From the NCBI RefSeq assembly GCF_030813495.1, contig NZ_JAUSUI010000001.1, positions 682,001 to 746,000 on the forward strand: a stretch of DNA of 64,000 nucleotides, given 5' to 3'. Numbering within the stretch: position 1 is the first letter of the stretch; every line of letters begins with the position of its first letter. This DNA is from Ancylobacter polymorphus (GTDB lineage: Bacteria; Pseudomonadota; Alphaproteobacteria; Rhizobiales; Xanthobacteraceae). The notes under the pieces are model-generated. The model was given only the letters and a program-made list of their open reading frames with translations, searched no databases and was not told the DNA's origin. This document shows, one piece after another, positions 45,084 through 55,565 of the stretch. Both the position numbers and the translations under genes were made by a program.

Positions 45084-45113
45084 TTGCACCTTTTTGCGCC
45101 TTTGGTTACACCT
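45084..45113 (+). promoter_or_regulatory. Triple TTGCACCT-like repeat upstream of putA (candidate PutA operator)
   Basis: TTGCACCT (45084-45091), TTGCGCCT (45094-45101) and TTACACCT (45106-45113) are direct repeats at about one helical turn each. They contain the GTTGCA-type core reported for E. coli PutA sites. The neighbouring gene encodes a PutA with a ribbon-helix-helix domain, so autorepression is the natural reading. Confidence 0.6.
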
Positions 45114-45146
45114 CATCATCTTACCGGATAGATTTGGGGAACCCTC

Positions 45147-48100
45147 ATGTCCACCACAACGATCGGCGTCAAGATCGATGAGGACCTGCGTGCCCGGCTG
45201 AGGGCCGCTGCCGAGCGGGAGGGTTGCACCCCGCACGCTCTGGTCAAGGGCGCGCTCACCGCCGCCATCGAGCGCACGGAGCGCGGGCTGGAAGCGGTTC
45301 CGCAGGTCGATACCGTGCCGGAGCCCGCCCCGACCCTCAGTGGCGTGTCGGGGGACAGCCCCTTCCTCCCCTTCGCCCGCGGCATCCGGCCCCAGAGCGT
45401 GCTGCGCGCCCGCGTCACCTCCGCCTATCGCGTGCCGGAGACCGAGGCGATGCCGGTTCTCATCGGACCGGCCACCCTGCCGGCGCCGAAAGCCGAGGCC
45501 GCCCGCGCCCGCGCACGGCAATTGGTCGAAGCGCTGCGGGCCAAGGGTCAGAAGGGTCCGGTCGAAGGGCTGATCCACGAATATTCGCTCTCCAGCCAGG
45601 AAGGCGTGGCGCTGATGTGCCTCGCCGAGGCGCTGCTGCGCATTCCCGACCGCGCCACACGCGACGCGCTGATCCGCGACAAGATCGGCCATGGCGACTG
45701 GCAGTCGCATCTCGGCCACAGCCCCTCGCTGTTCGTCAACGCCGCGACCTGGGGTCTGGTGCTCACCGGCAAGCTGACCTCCACGACCAGTGAGGCTGGT
45801 CTCACTGGCGCTCTCACCAGACTCATCGGTCGCGGCGGCGAGCCGCTGATCCGGCGCGGCGTCGATGTCGCCATGCGCATGATGGGCGAGCAGTTCGTCA
45901 CCGGCCAGACCATCTCCGAGGCGCTGGCCAATTCCCGCCGCATGGAGGCGAAGGGATTCCGCTATTCCTTTGATATGCTTGGCGAAGCCGCCACCACGGA
46001 AGCGGATGCCCAGCGCTATTACACCGATTACGAACAGGCGATCCATGCCATCGGCAAGGCCTCGGCCGGGCGTGGCATCTATGAGGGGCCGGGCATCTCG
46101 ATCAAGCTGTCCGCGCTGCACCCGCGCTACAGCCGCGCTCAATATTCGCGCGTTATCAATGAGTTACTACCCCGCGTCGCCGCGCTCGCCAAGCTGGCGC
46201 GCCATTACGACATCGGGCTCAACATCGACGCCGAGGAAGCCGACCGGCTGGAAATCTCGCTCGACCTGCTTGAATCGCTTTGTTTCGATGAGGCACTAAG
46301 CGGCTGGAATGGCATCGGTTTTGTCATTCAGGCCTATCAGAAGCGCTGCCCTTATGTGGTCGATTACCTGATCGACCTCGCCCGCCGCTCCGGCCATCGG
46401 CTGATGATCCGGCTGGTGAAGGGGGCCTATTGGGACAGCGAGATCAAGCGCGCCCAGGTGGACGGTCTGGAAGGTTTTCCGGTCTATACGCGCAAGATCC
46501 ACACCGATGTGGCCTATCTCGCCTGCGCCCGGAAGCTGCTGGCGGCACCCGACGCGGTGTTCCCGCAATTCGCCACCCACAACGCCCAGACGCTCGCCAC
46601 CGTCATGGAGATGGCGGGGGCTAACTACTATGCCGGGCAATATGAATTTCAGTGCCTGCACGGCATGGGCGAACCGCTCTATGAGGAGGTGGTCGGCCGC
46701 GAGAAGCTGGGTCGCCCCTGCCGGATCTACGCACCCGTCGGCACCCATGAGACGCTGCTGGCCTATCTCGTCCGCCGCCTGCTGGAGAACGGGGCCAACA
46801 CGTCCTTCGTCAACCGCATCGCCGATCCCGATGTGCCGGTCGACGAATTGATCGAAAGCCCGGTCGAAGCCGCCCAGCGCATCGAGCCGATGGGCGCCCC
46901 CCATCCCGGCATCGCCGCGCCGGCCGATCTGTTCGGCGCGGAACGGCGCAATTCGGCCGGACTGGACCTTTCCAACGAACAGCGCCTCGCCTCCCTCGCC
47001 GCCGCCCTGCTCGCGGGCAGCGCGGCGCCGGTGGCGGCAAAGCCTTTGCTGGCGGGGCCTCTCACCATGGACGGGCCGACCCGCCTGGTGCTGAACCCCG
47101 CCGATCATCGCGACACGGTCGGCACGGTGGAGGAGACCGCGCCGGAAATGGTCAGCCGCGCGATGGCCTATGCCAATGCGGCGGCGCCGATCTGGCAGTC
47201 CACCCCCCCGGACGAGCGCGCCGCCTGCCTGTTCCGCGCCGCCGAGCTGATGGAGGCGCGCCTGCCCGCCCTCATCGGCCTCATCGTCCGCGAGGCCGGA
47301 AAGTCCTACCCGAACGCCGTGGGCGAAGTGCGTGAAGCCGTTGATTTCCTTCGCTATTACGGCACTCAGGTACGTCATGGCTATTCCGGCGACACCCATC
47401 GGCCGCTGGGACCGGTAGTGTGCATCAGCCCGTGGAACTTCCCGCTCGCCATCTTCACCGGCCAGATCAGCGCGGCGCTCGCGGCCGGCAATGTGGTGGT
47501 GGCCAAGCCGGCCGAGGAGACCCCGCTCATCGCCTTCACGGCGGTCGAGATCCTGCGCGAGGCAGGCGTGCCTGATGGCGCGCTGCAGCTTGTCCCTGGC
47601 GATGGCAAGGTCGGCGCGGCGCTGGTCGCCGACAGCCGCACGCGCGGGGTGATGTTCACCGGCTCCACCGAGGTCGCGCGTCTGATCCAGCGCCAGCTCG
47701 CCACCCGGCTCAGCCCGGATGGCAGCGTCATTCCGCTGGTCGCCGAAACCGGCGGACAGAACGCGATGATCGTCGATTCCTCGGCGCTGGCGGAGCAGGT
47801 GGTGGCCGATGTGCTGTCCTCCGCCTTTGACTCCGCCGGCCAGCGCTGTTCGGCGCTGCGCGTGCTCTGCCTGCAGGAGGATGTCGCCGACCGCATGCTC
47901 GCCATGCTGCGCGGCGCGTTGAAGGAGCTCAGCGTCGGCAATCCGGTGAATCTGTCGACCGATATAGGTCCGGTCATCTCGGCCGAAGCCAAGGCCGGGA
48001 TCGAGGCCCATATCGAACGTCTGCGCAAGGCCGGTTGCCGGGTGGAGCAGTTTCAGCTCGGCGAGGAAGCGGCGCACGGTACCTTCGTCCCGCCGACGCT

Positions 48101-48986
48101 GATCGAGATCGGCGAGATCGGAGACCTCACCCGGGAAGTGTTCGGCCCGGTCCTGCATGTGGTGCGCTATGCCCGTGACGGCCTGGACCGGCTGATCGAC
48201 GCCATTAACGCCACCGGCTACGGCCTCACCTTCGGCCTGCACACCCGCATTGATGAGACCATCGCCCATGTCGGCGCGCGGGTCGAAGTCGGCAATGTCT
48301 ATGTGAACCGCAACATCATCGGCGCCGTCGTCGGCGTGCAGCCCTTTGGCGGGCACGGGCTTTCCGGCACCGGGCCGAAGGCGGGCGGGCCGCTCTATCT
48401 CGGGCGCCTGCTCTCGCGCCGCCCGGCCGCTCTGCTGCCGGCACGCGAGGCCCCGTCCCCCGCACGGCTCTGGGTGGATTTCCAGTGGGATACCGGCATT
48501 CGCACCATGTGCGGGGCGGTGCTGGACAGCTCGCCCTTCGGCCACATCGCGGAACTGCCCGGCCCGGTGGGCGAACGCAATGTCTATGCGCTCTCGCCAC
48601 GCGGCACCGTGCTGTGTCTGGCGGCCACCGAACGGGGGCTCGCCGTGCAGATCGCCTCCGCCCTTGCCACGGGCAACCGCGTGTTGCTGGAAGGCTCGCA
48701 AATGCCGGCGCTTCCCAGCGGCCTGGAAGATTGGGTGCAGATCACCGACAGCTATGACGGGGCGGTGTTCGATGCCGTCCTGTTCGAGGGCGATGGCGAT
48801 GCGCTGCGCCGCCTGAACGAAGCCATCGCCGCCCGCGAGGGGCCGATCGTGCTGGTCCATGGCCTGGCGCCGGACGACATCGCACGCGGCGAGGTTTATC
48901 CGCTCGACCTGCTGATGCTGGAACGTTCCACCAGCACCAACACGGCCGCCGCCGGCGGCAATGCCAGCCTGATGACGCTGGGCTGA
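45147..48986 (+). CDS. putA: Trifunctional proline utilisation protein PutA
   Basis: A 1279-residue fusion that oxidises proline to glutamate at the membrane. Domains: N-terminal ribbon-helix-helix DNA-binding domain (about 1-47, TTIGVKIDEDLRARLRAAAE), a linker and dimerisation region, the FAD proline dehydrogenase barrel (about 200-580, SIKLSALHPRY), P5C dehydrogenase (about 660-1130, general base E867 and catalytic C901), and a C-terminal domain of about 150 residues ending ASLMTLG. The RHH domain makes it also the transcriptional repressor. It is preceded by the triple repeat at 45084-45113 and a GGGGA ribosome site. Confidence 0.97.
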   Translation: MSTTTIGVKIDEDLRARLRAAAEREGCTPHALVKGALTAAIERTERGLEAVPQVDTVPEPAPTLSGVSGDSPFLPFARGIRPQSVLRARVTSAYRVPETEAMPVLIGPATLPAPKAEAARARARQLVEALRAKGQKGPVEGLIHEYSLSSQEGVALMCLAEALLRIPDRATRDALIRDKIGHGDWQSHLGHSPSLFVNAATWGLVLTGKLTSTTSEAGLTGALTRLIGRGGEPLIRRGVDVAMRMMGEQFVTGQTISEALANSRRMEAKGFRYSFDMLGEAATTEADAQRYYTDYEQAIHAIGKASAGRGIYEGPGISIKLSALHPRYSRAQYSRVINELLPRVAALAKLARHYDIGLNIDAEEADRLEISLDLLESLCFDEALSGWNGIGFVIQAYQKRCPYVVDYLIDLARRSGHRLMIRLVKGAYWDSEIKRAQVDGLEGFPVYTRKIHTDVAYLACARKLLAAPDAVFPQFATHNAQTLATVMEMAGANYYAGQYEFQCLHGMGEPLYEEVVGREKLGRPCRIYAPVGTHETLLAYLVRRLLENGANTSFVNRIADPDVPVDELIESPVEAAQRIEPMGAPHPGIAAPADLFGAERRNSAGLDLSNEQRLASLAAALLAGSAAPVAAKPLLAGPLTMDGPTRLVLNPADHRDTVGTVEETAPEMVSRAMAYANAAAPIWQSTPPDERAACLFRAAELMEARLPALIGLIVREAGKSYPNAVGEVREAVDFLRYYGTQVRHGYSGDTHRPLGPVVCISPWNFPLAIFTGQISAALAAGNVVVAKPAEETPLIAFTAVEILREAGVPDGALQLVPGDGKVGAALVADSRTRGVMFTGSTEVARLIQRQLATRLSPDGSVIPLVAETGGQNAMIVDSSALAEQVVADVLSSAFDSAGQRCSALRVLCLQEDVADRMLAMLRGALKELSVGNPVNLSTDIGPVISAEAKAGIEAHIERLRKAGCRVEQFQLGEEAAHGTFVPPTLIEIGEIGDLTREVFGPVLHVVRYARDGLDRLIDAINATGYGLTFGLHTRIDETIAHVGARVEVGNVYVNRNIIGAVVGVQPFGGHGLSGTGPKAGGPLYLGRLLSRRPAALLPAREAPSPARLWVDFQWDTGIRTMCGAVLDSSPFGHIAELPGPVGERNVYALSPRGTVLCLAATERGLAVQIASALATGNRVLLEGSQMPALPSGLEDWVQITDSYDGAVFDAVLFEGDGDALRRLNEAIAAREGPIVLVHGLAPDDIARGEVYPLDLLMLERSTSTNTAAAGGNASLMTLG

Positions 48987-48998
48987 CGCGGCACGAGG

Positions 48999-49020
48999 GC
49001 CCGGGCGCCATCGCCCGGGC
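48999..49020. terminator. Hairpin between convergent putA and gadB
   Basis: Perfect 9-base arms GCCCGGGCG/CGCCCGGGC with loop CCAT, 12 bases after the putA stop. Further copies of the same arm follow, allowing alternative folds. No T-run, so it may act with Rho or as a 3' end stabiliser for both genes. Confidence 0.5.
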
Positions 49021-49045
49021 GCCATGGCGCGCCCGGGCGTTGCGT

Positions 49046-50452
49046 TCAGTTGTGGTTGAACCCTGCCGCCTCGTCATCGGTCAGCGGGTGCGTGACCGGA
49101 TGCTTGGCGAAGAAGTCGAGCGTCCGGCGGAAATCGTCGAGCAGTAGGCTGGCGAGATCGCGGCTCACCCCGTGGCGCACCAGAATGCGCTGGATGACGA
49201 GGTCCTGCCGGTTCGCCGGCATGGAATAGGCCGGGACCTGCCAACCGCGCGAGCGCAGCCGGTCCGCTAGGTCGTAAAGGGTGTAACCGCCGAAACCCTT
49301 GTCGTCCTTCAGCTTCCAGCACAGCGCCGGAATGCCGGTGTGCCGGTTGCCGTCGTAGAGAATCTCGAAGGGCCCGAGCGCAGCGATCTCGCGCGCGAGA
49401 TATTCGGCGGTGTCGTAGCAGGCGTTCTGGATTTTGGCGTAGCCCTCGCGGCCCAGCCGGACGAAGTTGTAATATTGGGCGACGACCTGTCCGCCGGGAC
49501 GGGAAAAGTTGAGCGCGAAAGTGGGCATGTCGCCGCCGAGATAGTTCACGTCGAAGACGAGTTCCGGCGGCAGGTCGGTCGCCTCGCGCCAGATCACCCA
49601 GCCCACGCCGAGCGGGGCGAGCCCGAATTTATGGCCCGACGTGTTGATCGACTTCACCCGCGGCAGGCGGAAATCCCAGGGGAGCTCCGGTGCGCAGAAG
49701 GGCGCCAGGAACCCACCCGAGGCACCGTCGACATGAATCGGGATATCGAGGCCCGTCTCGGCCTGCAACCGGTCCAGCGCGTCGCTCACCGCCTTCACCG
49801 GCTCATATTGGCAGGTGAACGTCACGCCCAGCGTCGGCACCACGCCGATCGTGTTCTCGTCGACCCGCGCAATCACCTCCTCCGGCGTCATGATCAGCCG
49901 ATCGCCTTCGAGCGGAATCTCGCGAAGCTCGACATCGAAATAGCGGGCGAATTTGTGCCAGCAGATTTGCACCGGCCCGCAGATCAGGTTGGGTCGGTCG
50001 GTGGACTTTCCCTCCTTGGCGCGGCGCTTGCGCCACTGCCACTTGAGCGCGAGCCCGCCCAGCATCGCCGCTTCCGACGAGCCAACGGTGGAACAGCCAA
50101 GCGTGGTGAGAGGATCCGGCGCGTTCCAGAGGTCGGCCAGCATGCGCACGCAGCGCGCCTCGATTTCCGCCGTCTGCGGGTACTCGTCCTTGTCGATCAT
50201 GTTCTTGTCGATCGACAATTCCATGAGATCGCGGATCTCGTCATCGACCCAGGTCTGGCAGAAGGTGGCGAGGTTCTGGCGCGAATTGCCGTCCAGCATC
50301 AGCTCGTCGCGCACCGCCGCGAACACGTGGCGAGGCTCCCTCTGGACGACCGGGAAACCGGATTTCGGCAGCATTCCCAGCAGGTCGGGCGAGGAATAGA
50401 TGTCGTCGAGGAGATCGTCGCGCAGATCGGTGCTGGGCTTTTCGGGCGTCAA
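49046..50452 (-). CDS. gadB: Glutamate decarboxylase
   Basis: A 468-residue PLP-dependent decarboxylase converting glutamate to GABA, consuming a proton. The PLP lysine is K275 in [16 protein letters not shown]; other signatures are [23 protein letters not shown] and [13 protein letters not shown]. The start is a TTG at 50452 with AAAGGA nine bases upstream, giving a length like E. coli GadB (466); the longer in-frame extension is not conserved. No GadC antiporter is next to it. Its position beside putA places glutamate from proline upstream of a possible GABA route. Confidence 0.93.
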   Translation of the reverse strand: MTPEKPSTDLRDDLLDDIYSSPDLLGMLPKSGFPVVQREPRHVFAAVRDELMLDGNSRQNLATFCQTWVDDEIRDLMELSIDKNMIDKDEYPQTAEIEARCVRMLADLWNAPDPLTTLGCSTVGSSEAAMLGGLALKWQWRKRRAKEGKSTDRPNLICGPVQICWHKFARYFDVELREIPLEGDRLIMTPEEVIARVDENTIGVVPTLGVTFTCQYEPVKAVSDALDRLQAETGLDIPIHVDGASGGFLAPFCAPELPWDFRLPRVKSINTSGHKFGLAPLGVGWVIWREATDLPPELVFDVNYLGGDMPTFALNFSRPGGQVVAQYYNFVRLGREGYAKIQNACYDTAEYLAREIAALGPFEILYDGNRHTGIPALCWKLKDDKGFGGYTLYDLADRLRSRGWQVPAYSMPANRQDLVIQRILVRHGVSRDLASLLLDDFRRTLDFFAKHPVTHPLTDDEAAGFNHN

Positions 50453-50543
50453 GGCTGGCGTCCTTTCAGGCTGGTGGAGCCGCTGGAGTAAGCGACATGG
50501 GGGCGGCGAACGCAAGCAAGCCCTGCCAAGGGCTGTGCCAGCC

Positions 50544-52082
50544 TCACCGGGCGTCCAGTGCCGCCGGCACGTCGCGCGAGGTCATCGCGCCGAGCACGAA
50601 GGCGAGATTAGCGGCCGCGACCAATGAGGCCGCATGGGCGTCGGACTGCGCGATCCGGGCGGTCAGAAGCCCGCTTTCGGCGGTGGTGGCGGCGGTGATA
50701 TCGCCGACGCCGCTCTCATAGGCGCCGAGCGCCGCATCATACGTTACCGCCGCAGCTTCTGCGAGCGCCGTTGCCGCACGGTAGGAGGCGAGCGCCGAGC
50801 GCAGCGTATCGGCGGCGACGACAATCTCGCGGGCGGCCGCGTCGCGGGTCGCCTCGAACGTCGCCTCGCTGGTGGAGGCCAATGACTCCGCCTTCTTCAG
50901 TTGCGCTGCCCGCAGCCCGCCATCATAGAGCGGCATCGTCACCCCCAGCAGCACGCCCGTGGTCGAGGCCTGCTGGCCGATGGTCGGCAGGCCGGTGGCG
51001 CTGAAGCTCGCCCCTCCCCCTGCAGCGACCGCGCCAAGGAACACTTTGGGCATGAACTCCGCCTCCGCGGCACCGACGGCGGAGCGGGTCGCCTTCATGG
51101 CGGAGAAAGACGCCAGCACATCCGGACGGCGGGCGAGCGCGGCCTTGATCATCTCTTCCGTCGGCGTTCCCACCGAGGCTGGCAGCGCCCGCCGGCCGGG
51201 TTCGCGGACGCTGATGCGGGTCAGCGGGGACACGCCCATCGCCGCCATCAGCAGCTGGTAGGAATCGCGCTCGGCGCCTTGCGCCTGCACGAGGCCGAAC
51301 TGCGCCTGCGCCACCAGCTGCCGCCCTTGCGCCACCTCCACCGTCGTGCCGCGCCCCTGATCGTTCCGCGCCTGTGCCGCCGCCGAGATCTTTCGCGCAT
51401 TGCTGGCATTCTGCTCGGCGATCCGCACCCGGCTGCGCGCCGCGCCATAGAGGAAATAGGCGCGCGTCACATCGTGGATGATCTTCTGATGCGTGCCGTT
51501 GAACAGGATATTGGCGGCGGTCGCGTTGTGGCGAGCGGCCTTATGCAACGCGTCGCGCTGGCCGAAATCGAAGACAAGCCATTGCAATGCGACCTGCGGC
51601 GACACGCCCTCAACCCGGCTCGACACCTGGTTCACGCTGCCCAAAGTGACCGGCAGCGTCGACGACACGTCCTGCCAGCCGCCGATGACATTGGCGGAGA
51701 TGAAAGGCAGATAGGTCGCCTCCACCATGCCGGTGGTCAGGGCCGCCTGCCGCGCCTGCTGCCAGGCGATGCGGGTCTGCGGATTCTGCATCTGGGCGAT
51801 GTCGATGAGTTCCGGCAGCCCATAGGCGCGGCGGGGGTCGATGCCCGGGGTCGGCTGCATCTGGGCAACGTCCGGATCAGCCGGGACGCTGAACAGCTTG
51901 GCCGACGCTTCCGCCGCACCGCTCGCGCCAGTGGACGCTGCGGCGCCCTCCGGCGTCCAGGGCTGCGCGGAGTCCTGAGGCGCCGTTTTCAGGGCGCTGG
52001 TCGCGCAGCCGGCCAGAAAAAGACCCGCCACAACAACGGCTAAGGGTACAAATGTACAGGGGCGAAGGCGAAACGCGGCCAT
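50544..52082 (-). CDS. TolC-family outer-membrane efflux lipoprotein
   Basis: A 512-residue outer-membrane factor. A lipoprotein signal (LAGC, C26) is followed by two OEP repeats with long coiled-coil helices (about 130-300 and 320-490), as in MdtP/OprM-type proteins. It should form the exit duct for the adjacent HlyD-FUSC pump. It starts three bases after the FUSC gene. Confidence 0.92.
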   Translation of the reverse strand: MAAFRLRPCTFVPLAVVVAGLFLAGCATSALKTAPQDSAQPWTPEGAAASTGASGAAEASAKLFSVPADPDVAQMQPTPGIDPRRAYGLPELIDIAQMQNPQTRIAWQQARQAALTTGMVEATYLPFISANVIGGWQDVSSTLPVTLGSVNQVSSRVEGVSPQVALQWLVFDFGQRDALHKAARHNATAANILFNGTHQKIIHDVTRAYFLYGAARSRVRIAEQNASNARKISAAAQARNDQGRGTTVEVAQGRQLVAQAQFGLVQAQGAERDSYQLLMAAMGVSPLTRISVREPGRRALPASVGTPTEEMIKAALARRPDVLASFSAMKATRSAVGAAEAEFMPKVFLGAVAAGGGASFSATGLPTIGQQASTTGVLLGVTMPLYDGGLRAAQLKKAESLASTSEATFEATRDAAAREIVVAADTLRSALASYRAATALAEAAAVTYDAALGAYESGVGDITAATTAESGLLTARIAQSDAHAASLVAAANLAFVLGAMTSRDVPAALDAR

Positions 52083-52085
52083 ACT

Positions 52086-53948
52086 CTACCCCGCCGCCAG
52101 TGTGGCGATGCGTTCGGCCCGACGGGCGAGCGCATCCGAAGCATCGGCGGGCTCTGTCACGGGCTCCCCCTGCCCGGTCTCGTTACAGGCAAGCCGCTCC
52201 GCCGCCGCGGCAAAGCGCTGCGCGGTGTCGGTCGGCACATCAGGGGCGAAGATCAGCGCCGGCAGCACCGCGCCGGCCTCCTCCACCAGCCGGCGAAGAC
52301 GCCGCTCGGTGGTCCCGGACGGGCGCAGGCGTGCCGGCTCGAAGGGCAAAAGTGCCAGTACGTCCCGTGACTTGGCGAGTTCGGTCTCCACGGTCGCCGC
52401 CTCCGCCATCGCCTGGCGGCGGGCGACGGGATCGAGCGTCGCCAGCCGCGCCAGTGCGGCCAGAGCCCGCGACAGCCTCTCGCGCACATCGACCACCGCG
52501 CTTTTCGGCCATATCTGCGTGAAGATGAGATAAACCACGAGATTGCCTAGCAAAATTCCGACGACGCGGTCGCGGGCGGCGTCCATGTCGGTGCTGGGGC
52601 CGAATCCGTTGAGGATGGTGAGGAGGAAGGCGAGGCCGATCTGCACGCCGCCATAGGAGATGCGCTCGCTGCCCGACGACACCCAGGCGGCGACCAGAAC
52701 GCCGGCGAACACCAGCGCCATCAACCCGCCAACCGATTGAAGATGCGGGATAATATACAGGATCGACGCGAGCCCGAGCGCCGCGCCGACGAGGCAGCCG
52801 GCGATGCGGAGCGCCAGCTTGTGCACCGTCTCGCCGGTCGTGCCGAGTGCGGCGACGTAGCAGGTGACCATGGCGGTGTGGATGCCCTGCCAGTCGATCA
52901 GCGAATAGATGAGATAGCAGGCGATCGCCGCTGCCGTGGTCTTCAGCGCGTAGCGCTGGTGGTCGCTATTGGTGAAGGCATCGGGCGCGAGAAAGGGCGG
53001 CTTCGAGGCGATTAACCCATTGCCGTCCTTATATTTTCCAAGATCGTCCAGCGCCTGCGCGATGGCGGCATGGGCGCCCGCGCCCTCGCTGGCGGCGGCT
53101 TCCGGGGTGGGCCGGCGACCGGCGCGGAGGGCCTCGGCCGCCGCGCGGCAGCGCTGCGCCAGCCCGCTCTCCACACGGCCGGGAGGCAGCGCCGCCACGG
53201 CCAGAAGAAGTCGATAAGTCGTTGCCGCAGAAGAAGAAAGCCGGTCGATGGCGCGCGTCGGCGCGGTGTGGAACAGGCGCGCCAGCATGATCTGCTTGGC
53301 GTCGGCCTCCAGCCCCTCGGCCAGCGCCGCGTTGAGCGCCCGCCGCCCGCGGCCGGCGAGCGCCAGCGCCGCGGCATCGAGCCTTTCCACCAGCGTCTGG
53401 CGCAGCAGGCGGTGCGGCGACGTACCGAGCACCATGGAGAAAAGCGCCAGCAAAACCATGGGCATAACCGCCATCTGCCAGGCATAGAGCAGGCCGCGGG
53501 TGACGATTTCCCCGGCTGGCACCTGGTCGACCAGGGTCAGCACGAAGGCGATGACGAGGGCGATGATGGCGCCGATCTCGCCCAGTTGGGATGCCGAACT
53601 GAGGTAGAGAAAGGCGAAGGAGGTGGCGGCGATGACCACGATCCGCAGCAGCGGCAGCTCCGCCGTCCACTGGATGATCGGTGCGATGAGGAGGATGATG
53701 AGGCTTACGAGGACGATGAGACCGAGCGCCTGCCCGACATTTTCCGCCCCGTTCGGCCGGGTCAGGAAAATGATGAGGTAGCAGCTGATCGCCGCCTCCG
53801 GCACTTTGTAGAGCATCGCCGTGCCGCAGACGAGCGCGCAGAGCAGGGCGATCCGCCAGGTCATGGCGAAGCGGCCGGGTGCCGGCTGGAGGTCGGCCCA
53901 GATCTCGCGCAGCAGACCGCCGCCGGGCGTTTCAGCACTCCGTGTCAT
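52086..53948 (-). CDS. FUSC-family (AaeB/MdtO-like) inner-membrane efflux protein
   Basis: A 620-residue protein with two blocks of about five to six membrane segments (about 28-180 and 335-475), separated and followed by soluble helical domains, the FUSC/AaeB layout. E. coli relatives AaeB and MdtO export aromatic acids or sulfonamide-like compounds. Its ATG overlaps the HlyD gene by 17 bases. Confidence 0.9.
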   Translation of the reverse strand: MTRSAETPGGGLLREIWADLQPAPGRFAMTWRIALLCALVCGTAMLYKVPEAAISCYLIIFLTRPNGAENVGQALGLIVLVSLIILLIAPIIQWTAELPLLRIVVIAATSFAFLYLSSASQLGEIGAIIALVIAFVLTLVDQVPAGEIVTRGLLYAWQMAVMPMVLLALFSMVLGTSPHRLLRQTLVERLDAAALALAGRGRRALNAALAEGLEADAKQIMLARLFHTAPTRAIDRLSSSAATTYRLLLAVAALPPGRVESGLAQRCRAAAEALRAGRRPTPEAAASEGAGAHAAIAQALDDLGKYKDGNGLIASKPPFLAPDAFTNSDHQRYALKTTAAAIACYLIYSLIDWQGIHTAMVTCYVAALGTTGETVHKLALRIAGCLVGAALGLASILYIIPHLQSVGGLMALVFAGVLVAAWVSSGSERISYGGVQIGLAFLLTILNGFGPSTDMDAARDRVVGILLGNLVVYLIFTQIWPKSAVVDVRERLSRALAALARLATLDPVARRQAMAEAATVETELAKSRDVLALLPFEPARLRPSGTTERRLRRLVEEAGAVLPALIFAPDVPTDTAQRFAAAAERLACNETGQGEPVTEPADASDALARRAERIATLAAG

Positions 53949-54981
53949 GGTGCACGGTCGCGGTGGCGGAGGCGCCGATGCGCATCAGCTCGGCGGCAGG
54001 GTCGAGCAGACGGATGCGCACGGGGAAACGCTGCGCCACCCGCACCCAGTCGAGGCTCTTGGGCACGATCGGCATTTTGCGCGGCAGGGTGATCTGCTCG
54101 GTCGACTGCACACCCCAGCCGATACCCTCCACCCGGCCGCGCATCTTCACCGCGCGGTTGGCGAGGGTGTAGACCGTGGCGCAATTGCCGACGCGGATGC
54201 CGGCAAGCTCGGTTTCGACGAAGGCGGCGGAGGCGTACCAGGCGCCGGTGTCGATCAGCACGAAGACCGACTGGCCCGGCAGCACATATTCGCCCGCCGC
54301 CGTCTCCAGCCCCACCACCTTGCCGTCGAACGGGGCGACGACCTTCGTGTCGGCTAGCGCGCGTTCGGCGATGGCGAGGGCCGCGCGCCGGGCTTCCACC
54401 AGCGCCACCGCCGCCGCCGTGTCGCTGACCAGAGCGAGGGCGGCCGCTTCCTGTTGCAGCGCCTGTTTAAGGCTCACCTCGGCGTCGCGCTTGGCGGTGG
54501 CGGCGTCGTCCACCTGCTGGGCGCTGACATAGCCCTTGGGCCGCAACGCCTCCAGCCGGGCGAGGGTCTGGGTGGCGAGGGCCAGATTCTGCCGCGCCCG
54601 CGTCACCTGTTCCTGCGCGATCACGGCATTGGCGCGCTCGGCGGTCACCGTGCGCTGCTTGTCGGCCAGCCCCGCCTCGGCGAGGGCGAGGTCGGCCCGC
54701 GCCTGCGCCACCTGCAACTCATAAGTGGCAGGGTCGAGCGCGAACAGCAGCTCGCCCTTCGCCACCGCCTGGTTCTCGCGCACCGCGATGGTGGCGATGC
54801 GGCCGGGCACGGAGGCGGCGATGGCGGTGACATCCGCCGTCAGCTCCGCGTCCTGGGAGAGCGGGTTCAGTTCGGCATCGCGCAGATAGTGCCAGCCCAG
54901 CAGAACCGCCCCGGCAAGGGCGATAAGGCTCACCAGCACGCCGAGGCTGCGGCGGGGCGGGGTGTGCGTGTGCTCCTCCAC
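53932..54981 (-). CDS. HlyD/MdtN-type periplasmic adaptor protein
   Basis: A 349-residue membrane fusion protein. A single N-terminal membrane helix (about 12-30) is followed by a split biotinyl-lipoyl domain (VPGRIATIAVRENQAVAKGELLFALD and DTKVVAPFDGKVV) around a long coiled-coil hairpin (about 85-205) and a beta-barrel domain. Bridges the FUSC pump and the TolC-like duct. Three bases after the YtcA-like gene. Confidence 0.93.
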   Translation of the reverse strand: MEEHTHTPPRRSLGVLVSLIALAGAVLLGWHYLRDAELNPLSQDAELTADVTAIAASVPGRIATIAVRENQAVAKGELLFALDPATYELQVAQARADLALAEAGLADKQRTVTAERANAVIAQEQVTRARQNLALATQTLARLEALRPKGYVSAQQVDDAATAKRDAEVSLKQALQQEAAALALVSDTAAAVALVEARRAALAIAERALADTKVVAPFDGKVVGLETAAGEYVLPGQSVFVLIDTGAWYASAAFVETELAGIRVGNCATVYTLANRAVKMRGRVEGIGWGVQSTEQITLPRKMPIVPKSLDWVRVAQRFPVRIRLLDPAAELMRIGASATATVHHDTEC

Positions 54982-54984
54982 CTT

Positions 54985-55272
54985 CTAGCGCCCGAAGCCG
55001 AGAAGCGAGACAGCAAAGCCGATGGCGGCGGCGATGCAGATATAGACCGGCAGGCGGATTGGCAGCGCGTCGTCGATACCGGCGCGGATGAAGATCAGTC
55101 GCACCACCACAGCGCCGAGAATGCCGATGAAGGCGCAGAGCAGCCAGGAAGGGAAATAGGCGCCGAACAGCGGGATGGCCGGCGCCCCGGCCGAAAGGCA
55201 GCCCGCGAGAGGCAGCGCGGCAAAGATCACGGCCCCGGCGCGCAGCAGCGCACCAGCCTGGCGGCGGGGCAA
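54985..55272 (-). CDS. YtcA-like small inner-membrane lipoprotein
   Basis: A 95-residue protein: lipoprotein signal with LAGC (cysteine near residue 25), then two hydrophobic segments (about 38-60 and 72-92). E. coli ytcA likewise precedes mdtN, and the length is about the same as YtcA (91). The start is a TTG at 55272, which gives a proper basic n-region (MPRRQ); no ATG fits. First gene of the four-gene efflux operon; its role in the pump is unknown. Confidence 0.78.
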   Translation of the reverse strand: MPRRQAGALLRAGAVIFAALPLAGCLSAGAPAIPLFGAYFPSWLLCAFIGILGAVVVRLIFIRAGIDDALPIRLPVYICIAAAIGFAVSLLGFGR

Positions 55273-55565
55273 AAATCGGCCCGCAGCCGCTGTGACGGAA
55301 CACCAAAAGGCCAACGTCGCTCTCCGGCAGAGCCCCCGAGTCGGAGACGTCGGGTAAAGGGGTAGCAAGCCCTTGCCGCCAGGGCAAATTTCGGTTGTCG
55401 CGACGCGGCGGGCGCCGCGCGGGCTTTCGCCACCGGCTGAATCATGCCACCAACCGGGGGCGGCTGAATACCCGCCGCGCCGCCACAGACCCGCCGTCCG
55501 TCGGCGGCGCGACAGGAGAGACGCGGCGGGGCGCCGGCCCTCGCCCGAACCGGAGGACGCACCTC
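55273..55565. other. Divergent intergenic region, efflux operon / Ntn hydrolase gene
   Basis: 293 bases, GC-rich, with an AT-richer patch around 55385-55405. No gene, palindrome or promoter was clear enough to call. Promoters for both directions are expected here. Confidence 0.4.

Noticed and set aside
46296-49025. Minus-strand open frame of about 900 codons opposite putA
   Set aside because: It is fully contained in the well-defined putA gene and has no recognisable domain or start signal.
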